DNA of 64,000 nucleotides from Sphingomonas sp. BAUL-RG-20F-R05-02 (GTDB lineage: Bacteria; Pseudomonadota; Alphaproteobacteria; Sphingomonadales; Sphingomonadaceae): positions 124,001-188,000 of the forward strand of contig NZ_JAKNQH010000001.1 in the NCBI RefSeq assembly GCF_022662305.1. Direction: 5' to 3'. How positions within the stretch are numbered: the first letter of the stretch is position 1; each line of letters begins with the position of its first letter. A program made the position numbers and the translations under genes. The notes under the pieces were generated by a model. The model saw nothing but the letters and a program-made list of their open reading frames with translations. It searched no databases and had not been told where the DNA came from. Below are positions 63,313 through 64,000 of the stretch, one piece after another.

Positions 63313-63524
63313 ATGGCCAAGAAGCCCGAAATCCCCAGGTTTTTCGTAGCGCAGGCGGGTCAGCAAAGGCACGGGTAGAGCCGCCGCAGATCCGTCGCGA
63401 CTATCAGCCAGATATTCAGATCAAATATATGCTTGTGGTGCCCAATGCGCCGCTCGATGACCGCTCGTACTTCCAAGACTTCACTCGCAAATCTTCCTTT
63501 TCATCCCTCTTCGGCCCGGCCTAA
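63313..63524 (+). pseudogene. Frameshifted short gene after the nuclease
   Basis: ATG 63313 opens MAKKPEIPRFFVAQAGQQRH and stops at 63378. In another frame a coding-looking segment starts directly at that point (EPPQIRRDYQPDIQIKYMLV, then VPNAPLDDRSYF) and ends at TAA 63522-63524. Together they look like one small protein broken by a single frameshift. No family is recognised. The stretch from 63525 to 63700 has only short frames; on the minus strand a CPHC motif appears but without an open gene. Confidence 0.35.
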
Positions 63525-63700
63525 TCACCTTGGAGCCGAATCTTCACAATCCAAGCCTTCCGCGCCCTATCCGGCTAGCATGATACGGCGACCAACGATG
63601 ATAACGATACGGTCGCAATGCGGGCAGCGTCGCTAGCCCCTATCGCCCATGTTCATAGACTTAATTTGGTGCAGAATATAGCGCCGGGAGGTATCAAATA

Positions 63701-64000
63701 CTGGTCAAAGAAATACGGAATGCCCGTCGATCATCTGGCTTGTCACAACGCGCTCTGGCGGATCGGATTGCTGTGGACGTTCAAACCGTCAGGAGGCTGG
63801 AAGCGGGCGTAGGCTCGGTCGCAACGCTGATGGCGATTATGACGGCGTTGGATTTCCGTCTGACTGGTCTTGGTTCGGGCACATGCTTGTCCGAACAACT
63901 GCGCTCCAGGCGACGCACCCGATCCTTGTCGCTGGATCAAGTGGCGGCAAAGGCGGGTCTGTCGCGGACGACTGTGGCCAGTTTGGAACGCGGTGGCGGA
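63701..64000 (+). CDS. XRE-family regulator with two HTH domains, truncated by window end
   Basis: A frame open from 63674 to the window end encodes EIRNARRSSGLSQRALADRI followed by AVDVQTVRRLEAGVGSVATL, an XRE helix-turn-helix, and then RRTRSLSLDQVAAKAGLSRT with TVASLERGGG, a second XRE helix-turn-helix. GGGAGG lies at 63686-63691, and the codon nine bases later is CTG (63701), which I take as the start since no ATG, GTG or TTG fits before the first helix. The protein continues past the window. It may control genes further right. Confidence 0.6.
   Translation, partial: MVKEIRNARRSSGLSQRALADRIAVDVQTVRRLEAGVGSVATLMAIMTALDFRLTGLGSGTCLSEQLRSRRRTRSLSLDQVAAKAGLSRTTVASLERGGG

Larger units (their letters stand above)
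41859..64000. mobile_element. Integrated mobilizable element in tRNA-Pro, left part (right end outside window)
   Basis: Immediately after tRNA-Pro come an integrase, gene remnants, a self-regulated regulator, a ribbon-helix-helix protein, a TraD-like coupling protein, a MobF relaxase, an HUH-type protein and two DNA-modification modules. No housekeeping gene is seen from here to the end of the window. No mating-pair (type IV secretion) gene is present in the 22 kb seen, so a mobilizable rather than self-transmissible element is the simplest reading unless those genes lie further right. Confidence 0.85.

Noticed and set aside
41859..64000. Right attachment site of the element
   Set aside because: I looked for a second copy of the tRNA-Pro 3' end (TTCGAATCCTGTCTCCCCGA) and saw none in the window.

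Overview
The window looks like the chromosome of a GC-rich alphaproteobacterium of the Sphingomonas group. Supporting signs are the arrangement of a complete exosortase A (XrtA) exopolysaccharide cluster, a succinyltransferase-pathway arginine operon with an added M20 hydrolase, the order SRP RNA - dnaX - YbaB/EbfC, and very frequent ATGA, GTGA and TTGA gene overlaps. The placement rests on gene content and order read by eye, not on a search.

Bases 1-12.7 kb are ordinary chromosome: a lipoprotein, tRNA-Arg, a decayed secreted-protein gene, an arginine-catabolism operon (M20 hydrolase, astA, astB, read leftward), a DUF481 outer-membrane protein, rppH, a lipase-type hydrolase, a histone-deacetylase-like amidohydrolase, kup, a 2'-5' RNA ligase-like protein, tRNA-Met, the molybdenum pair mobA-fdhD, and trxB. 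From 13.7 to 31.5 kb lies the XrtA exopolysaccharide cluster. A left arm reads leftward (acyl carrier protein and two hydrolases). A right arm of twelve genes reads rightward: acyl-CoA ligase, PLP decarboxylase, export lipoprotein, chain-length determinant, tyrosine autokinase, outer-membrane barrel, AAA ATPase with a long repeat tail, polysaccharide deacetylase, FemAB-like transferase, glycosyltransferase, exosortase A and amidotransferase. No PEP-CTERM substrate gene is visible beside it.

From 31.6 to 41.7 kb come a glycine-zipper protein, a polyamine pair (deoxyhypusine-synthase-like enzyme and ornithine decarboxylase, the latter behind a leader hairpin that can hide its ribosome-binding site), a threonine-dehydratase-type enzyme, an alpha/beta hydrolase, two tandem cysteine desulfurases with a [2Fe-2S] ferredoxin, two tiny secreted Cys/His/Arg-rich paralogues, the SRP RNA, dnaX and the YbaB/EbfC protein.

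At 41.8 kb a tRNA-Pro marks the left edge of an integrated mobilizable element that runs past the right end of the window. It carries a tyrosine integrase, remnants of a YafQ-type toxin and an XRE regulator, a regulator with twin palindromic operators, a mobilization module (ribbon-helix-helix protein, TraD-like coupling protein, MobF relaxase-helicase), and an HUH-type Rep-like protein. No type IV secretion genes are seen, so it is probably mobilized by other elements. Its cargo is two probable DNA-modification defence modules in tandem. Module 1 (51.3-58.7 kb) joins an MmeI-like adenine methyltransferase, a phospholipase D-type nuclease, a superfamily 2 helicase and a GIY-YIG nuclease. Module 2 (59.2-63.3 kb) joins a MerR-like HTH protein, an Eco57I-type methyltransferase and a PD-(D/E)XK-type nuclease in an overlapping operon. 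The composition of module 1 does not match the defence systems I can name (DISARM, BREX, type I/III R-M), and it is the best candidate for something undescribed.
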